Assembly (NCBI GenBank): GCA_947504025.1
Contig: CANNFX010000001.1
Span: 558,001 to 622,000, forward strand
DNA length: 64,000 nt
Reading direction: 5' to 3'
Source of the DNA: an uncultured Sphingomonadaceae bacterium
Lineage (GTDB): Bacteria; Pseudomonadota; Alphaproteobacteria; Sphingomonadales; Sphingomonadaceae
Shown here: positions 47,622 to 56,807 of the stretch, one piece after another
Layout of the letters: each line of letters begins with the position of its first letter
Numbering within the stretch: the first letter of the stretch is position 1
Made by a program: the position numbers and the translations under genes
The notes under the pieces: model-generated
Databases searched by the model: none
The model's input: only the letters and a program-made list of their open reading frames with translations
Told to the model about the DNA's origin: nothing

Positions 47622-48734
47622 TTGCACGAGAACCTCTTCCAGCCGCTGAAGCTTGGCGCGATCACTGCGCCCAACCGCATCCTGATGGCTCCACTAACCC
47701 GTGGCCGCGCCGACCCCGGCTTCGTCCCTAACGAAATGATGGTGGAATATTATCGCCAACGCGCCAGCGCGGGACTGATCATCAGCGAAGCGACGGGGAT
47801 CAGCGTTGAAGGTCTCGGTTGGCCAAATGCGCCTGGTATCTGGTCGGCGGAGCAAGTCGAGGGATGGAAGGCCGTGACCAAGGCAGTCCACGAAGCCGGT
47901 GGCCGGATCGTACTGCAAATGTGGCACATGGGCCGGATCGTGCATCCCGATTTCCTTGACGGCGAAGCGCCTGTTTCGGCCTCTGCAACAACTGCGCCGG
48001 GCCATGCCCACACGCCTACCGGCCGCCAGGACCACCAGCAGGCCCGCGAGCTTAGCGTGGACGACATCGCCCGTGTGGTTGAAGATTACCGCAAGGCTGC
48101 CATGAATGCGAAGGAAGCTGGCTTCGACGGTGTCCAGTTGCATGGTGCGAATGGCTATCTGGTCGATCAATTCCTGCGCAGCAGCACCAATCTTCGTACA
48201 GACGAATATGGCGGCAGCATTGAGAACCGAACCCGCTTCCTACGCGAAGTTCTTACGGCCATTGTCGATGTCTGGGGCGCTGACCGTACTTCCGTGCGCC
48301 TGTCACCCAATGGCGATACGCAAGGCGCGGACGATCCGGAACCATCCGCACTGTTTGGCGCCGCCGCGCAGGTTGTCGAAGATCTGGAGTTATCTTTTCT
48401 TGAACTACGCCAACCTGGACCAGAAGGCACTTTCGGCGCAACCGATGTGCCGCAACAGGATGACGTGATCCGCAATATCTACTCGGGCCCGCTTGTGCTC
48501 AACAGTGACTATTCCGGCGAAAAAGCTTCGGAAGATGTTGAAACCGGGCGCTGCGATGCAGTGTCATTCGGCAGACCATTCATCTCAAACCCCGATCTAC
48601 CGTACAGGATTGCGGTCGGTGCAGAACTCTCCCCCAATGTGAACGTCCCGCAGAGCTGGTATCTACCAGGAGAAGCTGGATATATCGACTATCCGACGCT
48701 TGAAGAGCAGAAAGCGGAAGCGCCTGCTGATTAA
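47622..48734 (+). CDS. Old-yellow-enzyme family alkene reductase (NemA-like)
   Basis: A 370-residue FMN-dependent ene-reductase. The start LFQPLKLGAITAPNRILMAPLTRGRA is typical of OYE/NemA. The His-Asn substrate pair is expected in QLHGANGYL. FLELRQPGPEGTFG and SFGRPFISNPDLP lie nearer the C-terminus. The TTG at 47622 has GAAAGG 9 bases upstream and gives a normal-length protein; upstream in-frame sequence overlaps the divergent EamA gene and is unlikely to be coding. The enzyme reduces activated C=C bonds or nitro compounds. Confidence 0.9.
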   Translation: MHENLFQPLKLGAITAPNRILMAPLTRGRADPGFVPNEMMVEYYRQRASAGLIISEATGISVEGLGWPNAPGIWSAEQVEGWKAVTKAVHEAGGRIVLQMWHMGRIVHPDFLDGEAPVSASATTAPGHAHTPTGRQDHQQARELSVDDIARVVEDYRKAAMNAKEAGFDGVQLHGANGYLVDQFLRSSTNLRTDEYGGSIENRTRFLREVLTAIVDVWGADRTSVRLSPNGDTQGADDPEPSALFGAAAQVVEDLELSFLELRQPGPEGTFGATDVPQQDDVIRNIYSGPLVLNSDYSGEKASEDVETGRCDAVSFGRPFISNPDLPYRIAVGAELSPNVNVPQSWYLPGEAGYIDYPTLEEQKAEAPAD

Positions 48735-48756
48735 AGGATGCGCTTGAGGGCCGGGA

Positions 48757-48981
48757 TTAGTCCTGGTCCTCATCCACTCCATCATCTGACTTAGCTTCGT
48801 CATTCAGCGGTGGGGACTGCGACTGCACTTGTGTGAGAGGCAGCATATCATCGCTGATCGTACCACCAGTCAATTCGCCCACATCACCGGACTTAACCGC
48901 TTCAGGAGCGGGTTCCTTTCCGCAAGCAGTTAGTAGCATTGCTGGGAGGACGGCCAGAATAGCTGTTTTACGGATTATCAT
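48757..48981 (-). CDS. Small acidic lipoprotein, unknown function
   Basis: A 74-residue protein with a lipoprotein signal: LLTAC gives C20 as the lipidated Cys after a hydrophobic stretch. The rest is acidic and disordered, ending in [10 protein letters not shown] do not recognise a family. Its ATG overlaps the lipB stop by 4 bases, so it is made with LipB. The signal and the overlap argue that it is real. Confidence 0.7.
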   Translation of the reverse strand: MIIRKTAILAVLPAMLLTACGKEPAPEAVKSGDVGELTGGTISDDMLPLTQVQSQSPPLNDEAKSDDGVDEDQD

Positions 48982-49652
48982 TTTCCTTGTTCCAGTCCTT
49001 GCGGATCGAGAGCGGCGAGAAATGCGGGTGCTTGGGTCAGCAATGCCTTATCCCACTCCTCAGGCGCAACCTCTATACCCAAATCTGCTAGGCTGGTGAC
49101 ACCATATTCGGCGATTCCGCAGGGCACGATTCCTTCGAAATGCGACAGGTCAGGCGACAAGTTTACAGCGAAGCCATGCATCGTTACCCATCGCCGCACC
49201 CGCACGCCAATCGCGCCAATCTTAGCTTCATCGCCGTCCAGATCGCGCGTCCAGATGCCAACGCGGCCTTCTGCACGCCAGCTTTCCACGCCGAATGCGA
49301 CCAACGTATCAATCACCCATCCCTCAAGAGCATGAACGAAACCGCGTACATCCTTCGCTCTGCGCGACAGGTCTAACAAGACATATCCGACACGCTGTCC
49401 AGGTCCGTGATAGGTGTAGCGCCCTCCTCTGCCGGTATCGAAAACTTCAAACCGTGTATCTAGCAGTTCACCTTCACCAGCGCTGGTTCCAGCTGTGTAA
49501 ACCGGCGGATGTTCAAGCAGCCACAGCAGTTCGCGTGCGTCACCGGCCTGAATTGCCGCATTGCGTGCTGTCATTTCATCAAGCGTTTCGCGATATGGCA
49601 TCAGGGCGGTTTCCCGTCTGAGCTCAATACTATCGGGTAAAGGGACTGCCAT
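48978..49652 (-). CDS. lipB: Octanoyltransferase (lipoate biosynthesis)
   Basis: Transfers octanoyl groups from ACP to lipoyl domains. It has 224 residues. The catalytic pair K144 and C178 (in [10 protein letters not shown]) is intact, as are [12 protein letters not shown] at 75-86 and the [10 protein letters not shown] segment. It overlaps a small lipoprotein gene at its 3' end and diverges from a membrane protein gene. lipA is not in the window. Confidence 0.95.
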   Translation of the reverse strand: MAVPLPDSIELRRETALMPYRETLDEMTARNAAIQAGDARELLWLLEHPPVYTAGTSAGEGELLDTRFEVFDTGRGGRYTYHGPGQRVGYVLLDLSRRAKDVRGFVHALEGWVIDTLVAFGVESWRAEGRVGIWTRDLDGDEAKIGAIGVRVRRWVTMHGFAVNLSPDLSHFEGIVPCGIAEYGVTSLADLGIEVAPEEWDKALLTQAPAFLAALDPQGLEQGK

Positions 49653-49710
49653 TGCGATTGCCTGCCCTCACTTAATTCGCTTATCAAGAGCTGAAATTGG
49701 GAGGGACGAC

Positions 49711-50541
49711 ATGAAACTCGACTTTAGCAAGGCATGGAATACGATCACATCACTGATTGGCGGCAACAAGGACGTTGTACTTGTTGTGGCGGGCGTGTTC
49801 TTCTTCCTTCCATATTTGGTCGTGATGCTGGCCATGCCGGAAGTCACTGCGCTGATGCAGGGGCAATTCGGCGATACTCAGGATCAGGCGGCAATGATGG
49901 CCACGTTGGCGAGCACCTTCCAAAACTATTGGTGGGCCTTCCTTGTGCTTGGCATCATCCAATATCTGGGCACGCTTTCGTTGCTCGCGCTGTTTACCGA
50001 CCATAGTCGACCGACTGTCGGAGAAGCTATCGGTATAGGCGCCGCGCGCCTGCTTCCTTATTTCGTCACCGTCGTATTGATGGGCTTGGCCATTGTTCTG
50101 GTTGCCGGATTGCTCGCCGCAGTTGGCGCTGTATCCGGTATCGCGCTGCTCGCATTTGTAACGGGGCTTCTTGCGTTAGTTCTGGCTATCTACCTGCTGA
50201 TCAAATTTTCTCAGGTCGCACCAGTGATGGTAATTGAAGGTGTCACCAACCCGATCAAGGCACTCAGCCGATCATGGGCTCTAACCAAGGGAAACAGCCT
50301 TCGTATACTGCTATTTGCACTGCTGATCTTCATTCCACTATTCATCATCACATCGATTGTGAGTATGGTTTTCGGATTGGGGTTTGCAGCAGCAGGCACA
50401 GGCGCGGCAACGATCGGGAACGGTTTAATCGCTGCGTTGATGAACGCCGTGTCAGGCGCAGTCGGCGCAGCCATTCTTGCTGCAATCTACCGTCAACTCG
50501 CAGGCGATTCGCCTTCAGCGATCAGCGAAACTTTCGAGTAA
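49711..50541 (+). CDS. Polytopic membrane protein of the GDPD-membrane-domain/YciC-like type
   Basis: A 276-residue protein with about six hydrophobic helices. MKLDFSKAWNTITSLIGGNKDVVLVV begins it. The central KFSQVAPVMVIEG and PIKALSRSWALTKGN match the 'glycerophosphoryl diester phosphodiesterase membrane domain' and YciC-type family. No catalytic domain is attached. GGGAGGG lies upstream of the ATG at 49711. The role is unknown, perhaps in envelope lipid handling, given the PmtA-like gene alongside. Confidence 0.72.
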   Translation: MKLDFSKAWNTITSLIGGNKDVVLVVAGVFFFLPYLVVMLAMPEVTALMQGQFGDTQDQAAMMATLASTFQNYWWAFLVLGIIQYLGTLSLLALFTDHSRPTVGEAIGIGAARLLPYFVTVVLMGLAIVLVAGLLAAVGAVSGIALLAFVTGLLALVLAIYLLIKFSQVAPVMVIEGVTNPIKALSRSWALTKGNSLRILLFALLIFIPLFIITSIVSMVFGLGFAAAGTGAATIGNGLIAALMNAVSGAVGAAILAAIYRQLAGDSPSAISETFE

Positions 50542-50568
50542 TAGTGTAAATGAGAGAGCGTTGGGCGA

Positions 50569-51204
50569 TCAGGCCGCGCGCTCTTTCCAACCCCAAAACA
50601 AAGTGCAGGGCAGTACATTCAGCACTTCAAAGCCCGCGTCTATGTGCGTGAAGTGTTTGGCCATGAAATCACGTGCTTTCGCCGTGAACTGATAGACAAG
50701 GAACGCCCCGCCTGGGCGCAAGACGTTGTATGTTGCCTCCGCGATTGCCGGGCCGACACCATCAGGCAATGTCGAAAACGGCAGACCTGACAGAACATAA
50801 TCCGCATGGTCATGGCCATTGTCACGGACGATTTCTTCAACATCAGCGGCAGAACCCAATACGGCAGTAAAGCGGCTGTCCGTGATCGTGCGTTGAAGAT
50901 AGTCGATAAACAGCGGATTAGTGTCGATCACAATCAATGCGCCGTCCTGACGCAACCGTTCCAAGACCGGCTGACAGAATGTGCCGACACCAGGACCATA
51001 TTCGACGAATAATTTGCACTCGTCCCATTTTACAGGTTTCAACATCTTGCGGATGGTGAAGCGCGAGGACGGGATTATCGATCCGACCATACGGGGCTGT
51101 TCAAGAAAGCCCTCGAAGAAAACGCCCAATGGGCCAAGCGCTTCCATGAAGCGTTGCCGCATATTGCCGGTCTTCGCCGGTTTGGTCACTTCCGATCCGT
51201 TCAT
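50569..51204 (-). CDS. PmtA-like SAM-dependent methyltransferase
   Basis: A 211-residue class I methyltransferase. FLEQPRMVGSIIPSSRFTIRKM at 37-58 is typical of the short PmtA-like (phospholipid N-methyltransferase) group. The SAM loop is FVEYGPGVGTF and the acceptor-site motif SGLPFSTLP follows. It may methylate phosphatidylethanolamine, or rRNA as in KsgA relatives. It is convergent with the membrane protein gene and divergent from the MFS gene. Confidence 0.8.
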   Translation of the reverse strand: MNGSEVTKPAKTGNMRQRFMEALGPLGVFFEGFLEQPRMVGSIIPSSRFTIRKMLKPVKWDECKLFVEYGPGVGTFCQPVLERLRQDGALIVIDTNPLFIDYLQRTITDSRFTAVLGSAADVEEIVRDNGHDHADYVLSGLPFSTLPDGVGPAIAEATYNVLRPGGAFLVYQFTAKARDFMAKHFTHIDAGFEVLNVLPCTLFWGWKERAA

Positions 51205-51322
51205 TGTTTCTTTTACGCCCTATAATCGCACGCACCCGAACATAGGTGTGGCGCTGAGGCGGGCGTTCGCAAATATGACAGACCATTGCAACAGCCACCT
51301 GTGCGGCGTAGCGGATTTGGCA

Positions 51323-52732
51323 ATGACTTCCCCTTCACAACCCTCCGAACCAATAGCCCCACCTTTGGGTAATCAAGCAAAGCCAATCTCGCGTGAGCGG
51401 ATGGCGCTTCTCTTCATGGTCATGCTTGTGACCGCTGCGGGCAACACCGCAATGCAATCGGTCATGCCGTCCATTGGTACCGCGCTGAAGGTAAACGATG
51501 TATGGATCAGCTTCGCCTATAGTTGGTCGGCGCTGCTGTGGGTGATCATGGCCCCGTTTTGGGCCAAACGTTCGGATCGGCGCGGGCGCAAAGCGATGAT
51601 GGCGCTGGGGCTTGTCGGGTTCATTACTTCACTTGCATTGTGCGGCTTGCTCCTATGGCTTGGTTTGTATGGCTGGTTGTCAGCCACCGCTACACTCTTT
51701 CTATTTGCCGCTGCACGCAGCCTGTATGGCGGCTTTGGGTCAGCATCGCCGCCTGCTGTGCAGGCCTATGTCGCCAGCCGTACACCTCGATCTCAAAGGA
51801 CTCAGGCGATGGCGTTAATCGCCTCCAGTTTTGGCCTGGGGACAGTGATCGGCCCCGCCCTCGCACCGCTGCTGGTGTTTCAGCCGATGGGTCTGGTTGG
51901 CCCCTTCATGATTTTTGCGGCATTCGGCGCACTTGTGTTGGTGGCCCTGCGGCTACGACTGCCGGGCGATGATCCGACCTATGCCGCACGCAGTGACATC
52001 GTTGGCGCACCTTACAGTGCCAGCGCCGCATCGCGGTACAGCGCGGACGAATTGACGAGCGAAGGTAGCGATGAAGACGAACCCACGCTCGCAAAACCCG
52101 GCCCTGTACCTAGCGAGCCCGAGCAGGCGATCCCTGATCTCAAGTGGCTGGACCGGCGGCTGCGACCATGGCTGGTAGCCGGCCTTGTAGGCGGACATGC
52201 GCAGGCGATGATTCTTGGCATTTCCGGCTTTCTCGTGCTCGATCGGCTCGGCCTGCGCGGCGATCCCGATGGCGGGACAGGACCGATTGGCCTTGTCCTG
52301 ATGTCCGGCGCGCTGGCTACATTATTGGCACAGTGGGGCATCATTCCGAGCCTCAAGCTGGGGCCCCGCTCATCTACTCTATGGGGAATGGCTCTTGCTG
52401 TTTTCGGGATCGGAATGCTCGCCTTCGCGCAAGATTTGCACACGATTGCGCTCGGCTTTTCGGTCGCATCACTGGGCTTTGGCCTTTACCGTCCCGGGTT
52501 CACTGCTGGCACATCACTGGCGGTGACCCGCGCGGAACAAGGGCAGGTGAGCGGGATCGTCGCGTCGGTGAACGGCGCGGCCTATATCGTCGGTCCCGCG
52601 TTTGGGGTCTGGCTATACGGGCATCACGCGAACATAGGCTTCGGCATTATCGCCGGCCTATGTGTGTTGGTTTACATCCTCGGCTGGCGAAGCCTTGATA
52701 CTGACGAAGTCTTGGAAGCCCGCCGCGACTAG
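51323..52732 (+). CDS. MFS efflux transporter
   Basis: A 469-residue transporter with about 12 helices. The loop-2 motif GxxSDRRGRKAMM (AKRSDRRGRKAMM) marks a drug:H+ antiporter of the TetA type. A long hydrophilic loop of about 60 residues, rich in Ser, Glu and Pro, separates the two halves and is longer than usual. The ATG at 51323 starts MTSPSQPSEP; upstream frame is not protein-like. The exported compound is unknown. arsC is convergent 6 bases downstream. Confidence 0.85.
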   Translation: MTSPSQPSEPIAPPLGNQAKPISRERMALLFMVMLVTAAGNTAMQSVMPSIGTALKVNDVWISFAYSWSALLWVIMAPFWAKRSDRRGRKAMMALGLVGFITSLALCGLLLWLGLYGWLSATATLFLFAAARSLYGGFGSASPPAVQAYVASRTPRSQRTQAMALIASSFGLGTVIGPALAPLLVFQPMGLVGPFMIFAAFGALVLVALRLRLPGDDPTYAARSDIVGAPYSASAASRYSADELTSEGSDEDEPTLAKPGPVPSEPEQAIPDLKWLDRRLRPWLVAGLVGGHAQAMILGISGFLVLDRLGLRGDPDGGTGPIGLVLMSGALATLLAQWGIIPSLKLGPRSSTLWGMALAVFGIGMLAFAQDLHTIALGFSVASLGFGLYRPGFTAGTSLAVTRAEQGQVSGIVASVNGAAYIVGPAFGVWLYGHHANIGFGIIAGLCVLVYILGWRSLDTDEVLEARRD

Positions 52733-52738
52733 CTCCCC

Positions 52739-53083
52739 TTAGAGAATTTCCTGAACCCGCTCTTTTGGACGGCACAGGCGGACGCCCTTTTCGGTTTCCA
52801 CCAATGGGCGTTCGATCAGCTTGGGGTCCGCTGCCATCGCCGCAACTACCACGGCATCGTCTGCTTCGGCCAAACCGCGTTCTTCAGCATCAGTGCCCCT
52901 CAGCCGGAGGCCGTCGCTGGCGGCCATCCCGGCATCACCGAATAGTTGGGCAAGTTTATCTGCACCGGGCGGCTGCTTAAGATACTCGATCACGGTCAAA
53001 TCGATATCATCACGCTCTTCAAGAATCGCGAGCGTGTTACGCGACGTGCCGCATTTCGGATTGTGCCAAATCGTTGCTTTCAT
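52739..53083 (-). CDS. arsC: ArsC-type arsenate reductase (glutaredoxin-linked)
   Basis: A 114-residue thioredoxin-fold reductase. The catalytic Cys11 lies in HNPKCGTSRN, as in ArsC of the glutaredoxin type. The C-terminal IERPLVETEKGVRLCRP fits. A sole arsC without arsB or arsR is common and may act in general thiol chemistry. The siderophore receptor diverges from it. Confidence 0.9.
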   Translation of the reverse strand: MKATIWHNPKCGTSRNTLAILEERDDIDLTVIEYLKQPPGADKLAQLFGDAGMAASDGLRLRGTDAEERGLAEADDAVVVAAMAADPKLIERPLVETEKGVRLCRPKERVQEIL

Positions 53084-53154
53084 GATCAGTCCTTTGAGAG
53101 TTTTCTACCTTCTAGCCATCCATTCACCGCATTTCCAATCTTTCTAGTTGCAAT

Positions 53155-53169
53155 TGCGAATAGGTCGCA
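53155..53169 (+). promoter_or_regulatory. Candidate Fur-like box A upstream of the siderophore receptor
   Basis: TGCGAATAGGTCGCA lies within a perfect 7-5-7 inverted repeat (ATTGCGA-ATAGG-TCGCAAT, 53153-53171). It is 46 bases upstream of the receptor start and belongs to the TGCGA-N5-TCTCA-type set near bfd and bfr. Confidence 0.45.
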
Positions 53170-53188
53170 ATAGCAGGGCCAACATTGC

Positions 53189-53203
53189 TGATAACGATTC
53201 TCA
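53189..53203 (+). promoter_or_regulatory. Candidate Fur box B upstream of the siderophore receptor
   Basis: TGATAACGATTCTCA is a 7-1-7 element with 5 of 7 arm matches. Extended, it also fits 11 of 14 bases of the classical GATAATGATAATCA pattern. It lies 12 bases before the start codon, where a repressor would block initiation. Confidence 0.55.
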
Positions 53204-53215
53204 ATTAGGATATTT

Positions 53216-55321
53216 ATGCGCCACCAAATCCTCTGCCGAACTGCACTTCTCACCAGCGCCGGTTTCCTCTTCTCTCAACCAGCATTCGCAGAAGGTGCAC
53301 CCGGTGATGCAGAGCAGGATCGCGACTATCTGGGCGCAGAAGTAGTCGTAATCGGACAACTCGATGGATACTCTATCGAAGACGGGTCATCAGGCACGAA
53401 AACCCCGACATCGCTGATCGACGTACCGCAGACAGTGTCGGTCATTACGCAGGACCAATTACACGATCAGGGCGTGACGCGTCTTAATGATGCGCTGCGC
53501 TATGTCCCTGGCATCAGCTTGGAAAGCGGCGAAGGCCACCGCGACGAAGTATTTATTCGCGGGCAGGAAACCACTGCTGACTTCTATCTCGACGGCCTGC
53601 GCGACGATGCACAATATTACCGCTCACTCTACAACGTCGAGCGGATCGAAGTCCTGAAGGGCCCGAACGCCCTAATCTTCGGGCGCGGCGGCGGCGGCGG
53701 CGCTATCAACCGCGTAAGCAAAATCGCCGATGTGGGCGACCGGTTCGCAGATATCTCCGGCTCGATGGATACATTCGGTGCATTTGATGTCGCTGCAGAC
53801 GTCAATGTTCCGCTCGGCAACAATGTCGCGGGTCGGATCAACGCAACTTATGAAGAGTTCGACAACCACCGCGACTTTTATGACGGCAGGTTTATCGGCA
53901 TCAGCCCAACCCTCGCATTCGAGCTTGGCCCCGACACGCGGCTGGTCGCGACCTATAGTTATGACGATGACAAGCGCGTCACCGACCGCGGTATTCCGTC
54001 GTTCAATGGTGAGCCGTTGACAGGTTATGACGAAACCTTCTTCGGCGACCGTGACTTCAACACAGCCAGTGCAAAGGTCCACATCGCCCGAACCCGGCTC
54101 GAACATAAGTTCAGCGATGCAGTGAGCGTGAATGTTACGGGCCAATTCGCCGACTATGACAAAATCTATGCCAACGTCGTTCCGCGCGGCACTGATGGCA
54201 CGACGGTCGAACTGTCGGGCTATCAAGACTATACGCAGCGCGAAAACTATATCGGACAAGCCAATGTGGTTTGGACCGAAGACTTCGGTGCAATCGGCCA
54301 CACATTCCTGGGCGGTATCGAAATATCGGCACAAGATACCAACAATGGCCGCTTTAACGTGCTGTTTAACGGCACTGACAGCCGGGCAACTGTGGATCTC
54401 GCCGACGTCATTTTCATACCCCCTGTTTCGCTTTCAGCCATCGCCCGCGAGCGGCGCTCCGAATTGACCACCACCTCCGCCTACATCCAAGAACAGCTGG
54501 CCATCGGCGACCATATCGAACTGATTGGCGGGGTTCGCTTTGACAGTTTCGACCTCGACACGCGCGATCTGATAGGTGCCAATTCCTTCAACCGTAAAGA
54601 TGATGTTTGGAGCCCGCGCTTCGGCACGATTTTCAAACCGGTCGAAAATATCTCAATCTATGCGAGCTATGCGACCAGTTTCCTGCCGCAATCGGGTGAC
54701 CAGTTCCTTACGTTAAGTGCCACGGATGAAAATCTCGAACCTGAAAAATTCGAGACATTGGAAGCCGGTGTCAAATGGGCCATCAAACATGATTTGCTGC
54801 TGACTGCGGCTCTCTTCCAGCTCGACCGCGATAACACCACTGCATCTGATCCGCTCAATCCCGGCGTAACGGTGCTAACCGGTTCAAGCCGTACTAAGGG
54901 TGTCGAGCTTCAATTGGCAGGCAGCGTCACTGACGCTCTGCAGGTCAATCTCGGTTATGCATATTTGGATGGCGAAATCACGAGCGATACGGATGCGGCC
55001 CCTGCTGGCACTCGCCTGCAGCAATTGGCTGAACACCAGATCACCGCTTGGGGGCGCTACGCGCTAAGCGATAAGATTGGACTCGGCGCGGGCGTTATCT
55101 ATCAGTCGGAACAGTTCACATCATTCAGTAATGACGTGACATTACCAGGCTACGTTCGCGTCGATCTTGCCGCCTATTACACAGTGAATGATCGCGTCGC
55201 GCTGCAGTTAAATGTCGAGAACCTGTTCGACGAAGGCTATTATCCGAGCGCGCATGGCGACAATAATATCCAGCCCGCCGCGCCGCTAAATGCCAGTGTA
55301 GGCGTGCGAATTACGCTCTGA
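53216..55321 (+). CDS. TonB-dependent siderophore receptor (catecholate type)
   Basis: A 701-residue outer-membrane receptor. The signal peptide ends near AFA-EG. The plug domain (about 60-180) has DVPQTVSVITQDQL, DALRYVPGI, RGQETTADFYLDG and VEVLKGPNAL-like sequence, typical of Fiu/CatB-type siderophore receptors. The barrel ends with the C-terminal motif VRITL. AGGA lies 5 bases before the ATG. Two Fur-like elements lie upstream, consistent with iron repression. The 2Fe-2S gene ends one base after this stop on the opposite strand. Confidence 0.93.
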   Translation: MRHQILCRTALLTSAGFLFSQPAFAEGAPGDAEQDRDYLGAEVVVIGQLDGYSIEDGSSGTKTPTSLIDVPQTVSVITQDQLHDQGVTRLNDALRYVPGISLESGEGHRDEVFIRGQETTADFYLDGLRDDAQYYRSLYNVERIEVLKGPNALIFGRGGGGGAINRVSKIADVGDRFADISGSMDTFGAFDVAADVNVPLGNNVAGRINATYEEFDNHRDFYDGRFIGISPTLAFELGPDTRLVATYSYDDDKRVTDRGIPSFNGEPLTGYDETFFGDRDFNTASAKVHIARTRLEHKFSDAVSVNVTGQFADYDKIYANVVPRGTDGTTVELSGYQDYTQRENYIGQANVVWTEDFGAIGHTFLGGIEISAQDTNNGRFNVLFNGTDSRATVDLADVIFIPPVSLSAIARERRSELTTTSAYIQEQLAIGDHIELIGGVRFDSFDLDTRDLIGANSFNRKDDVWSPRFGTIFKPVENISIYASYATSFLPQSGDQFLTLSATDENLEPEKFETLEAGVKWAIKHDLLLTAALFQLDRDNTTASDPLNPGVTVLTGSSRTKGVELQLAGSVTDALQVNLGYAYLDGEITSDTDAAPAGTRLQQLAEHQITAWGRYALSDKIGLGAGVIYQSEQFTSFSNDVTLPGYVRVDLAAYYTVNDRVALQLNVENLFDEGYYPSAHGDNNIQPAAPLNASVGVRITL

Positions 55322-55888
55322 TCACTCCCTCTCGGTGATCGAAGCCGCAGCGTCGGGTGGTGCCATAGCTGGCACTGCTCGCGCTGCATCTTCCGCATCG
55401 ATCCCCGGAGCAGGCGCCGCACTGATAGTTTCTTGGCTTCGCGTGACCCGCCCAGCACGTTGGACGGCTTCCACTAGCCGGGGATAGACGCCGCACCTGC
55501 AAAGGTTCGGAATCGCCTCTTCGATTTCAGCCTTGGAAGGTGCGGAGTTTTTCCGCAGCAATGCTGCGGCCGCAATCGCAATACCCGGTGTGCAAAAGCC
55601 GCATTGAATGGCCTGTTCAGCCACCAGCGCTTGCTGCACCGGATGCGACCGATCACGGCTGAGCCCCTCAATTGTTGTTATAAAGCGTCCTTCAGCTTCA
55701 CCGATTGTAATCAAGCAGCTGCGCAGTGCCTCGCCATCGACCAACACCATGCATGACCCGCAGTCACCCGCACCGCAGCCATACTTAGTGCCGGTGAGAT
55801 TAGCAGCGTCGCGCAAGGCATGCAGCAACGGCGTATCCGCATCGAGATCAAAGCGGATCGGTCTACGGTTTATGGTCATGCCCGGCAT
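55322..55888 (-). CDS. Orphan 2Fe-2S subunit of the xanthine oxidase/CoxS family
   Basis: A 188-residue small subunit. Plant-type cluster ligands are C38, C43, C46 and C58. The second cluster has C96, C99, C130 and C132. These eight Cys match the small subunits of molybdenum hydroxylases (isoquinoline 1-oxidoreductase/CoxS). The molybdopterin large subunit that should accompany it is not in the window. Instead it lies 18 bases after a class II aldolase gene. The extra C-terminal tail (about 150-188) is Ala-rich. Confidence 0.88.
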   Translation of the reverse strand: MPGMTINRRPIRFDLDADTPLLHALRDAANLTGTKYGCGAGDCGSCMVLVDGEALRSCLITIGEAEGRFITTIEGLSRDRSHPVQQALVAEQAIQCGFCTPGIAIAAAALLRKNSAPSKAEIEEAIPNLCRCGVYPRLVEAVQRAGRVTRSQETISAAPAPGIDAEDAARAVPAMAPPDAAASITERE

Positions 55889-55906
55889 ATCAACAGCCTC
55901 GTTTGC

Positions 55907-56668
55907 TTAGTCGCGCCAACTGGTATCGATGGCATCAATCTTGCGCGTCCACGCTTGGAAGTCGGCGAAGCCCGGTCCGCCCGGGGGCTGGGTTTGACTG
56001 ATATCGCGCTGGTGCACGTCGACAACCTCCTGGCCCACGCCAATCGGTTGCCCCATCGACATAGTCGCGAGCTGGATTTCGCACGCGCGCTGCAGCGACC
56101 AATGCATGATAAACATCTCATAGATCGTCCGGCCCATCACGACGGGGCCGTGATTGCGCAACATAAGGATGCGCTTGTCACCGAGATTCTTGAGTAGACG
56201 TTCGCCCTCTTCAGAACGGACCGTCACGCCTTCGAAGTCGTGATAGCCGATCTTTCCAACAAAGTTGCAAGCGTAGAAATTACTCGGCTGCAATCCACCC
56301 TCGAGGCTGGCGACTGCCATCGTTGCAGTGGTGTGCGTATGGCAAATCGCATGAGCCCAATCGAGATGCTCGTGGAAGTAACTATGCTGTGTAAAGCCAG
56401 CCTTATTCACTGGATAGGTGCTGCCATCGAGCGTGTTGCCCTGAACATCGATCTTGACCAGATTACTTGCCTTCACCTCATGGTAAAGCAGTCCGTATGG
56501 ATTGATCAGGAACGCGCCCTCTTCACCGGGCACGCGAACCGAGATGTGGTTATAAATCGATTCCGACCAACCCAGATGATCGAAGATGCGGTAACAAGCG
56601 GCGAGCTCCTGACGGGCCTGCCATTCCTGAGCACTGCAATCCATCTTCGGCTTTAGTTGGGTGGCCAT
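55907..56668 (-). CDS. Class II aldolase/adducin family protein
   Basis: A 253-residue protein with the aldolase-II fold. Metal-binding His residues are expected in AICHTHTTATMAV and LRNHGPVVMG. NHISVRVPG and INPYGLLYHEV are typical of the family. Members cleave or epimerise sugar phosphates, but some are non-catalytic. It precedes the orphan 2Fe-2S gene on the same strand. The substrate is unknown. Confidence 0.85.
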   Translation of the reverse strand: MATQLKPKMDCSAQEWQARQELAACYRIFDHLGWSESIYNHISVRVPGEEGAFLINPYGLLYHEVKASNLVKIDVQGNTLDGSTYPVNKAGFTQHSYFHEHLDWAHAICHTHTTATMAVASLEGGLQPSNFYACNFVGKIGYHDFEGVTVRSEEGERLLKNLGDKRILMLRNHGPVVMGRTIYEMFIMHWSLQRACEIQLATMSMGQPIGVGQEVVDVHQRDISQTQPPGGPGFADFQAWTRKIDAIDTSWRD

Positions 56669-56807
56669 TTCAGTGCATCCTTGTCGCTTCTAGCGTTCTA
56701 TTTGAGTTGCAATATAGGACCAGCAACGTCTGCGCTGCAAGCGCGCGCAGCTAGTAGTCCGGCGAATTACTTTGCACCGCAGTCCAGCCGCCATTAGGCG
56801 CTGGGCG

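Noticed and set aside
50981..51322. In-frame extension upstream of the MFS gene
   Set aside because: It runs antisense through the PmtA-like gene, and the normal MFS N-terminus starts at 51323.
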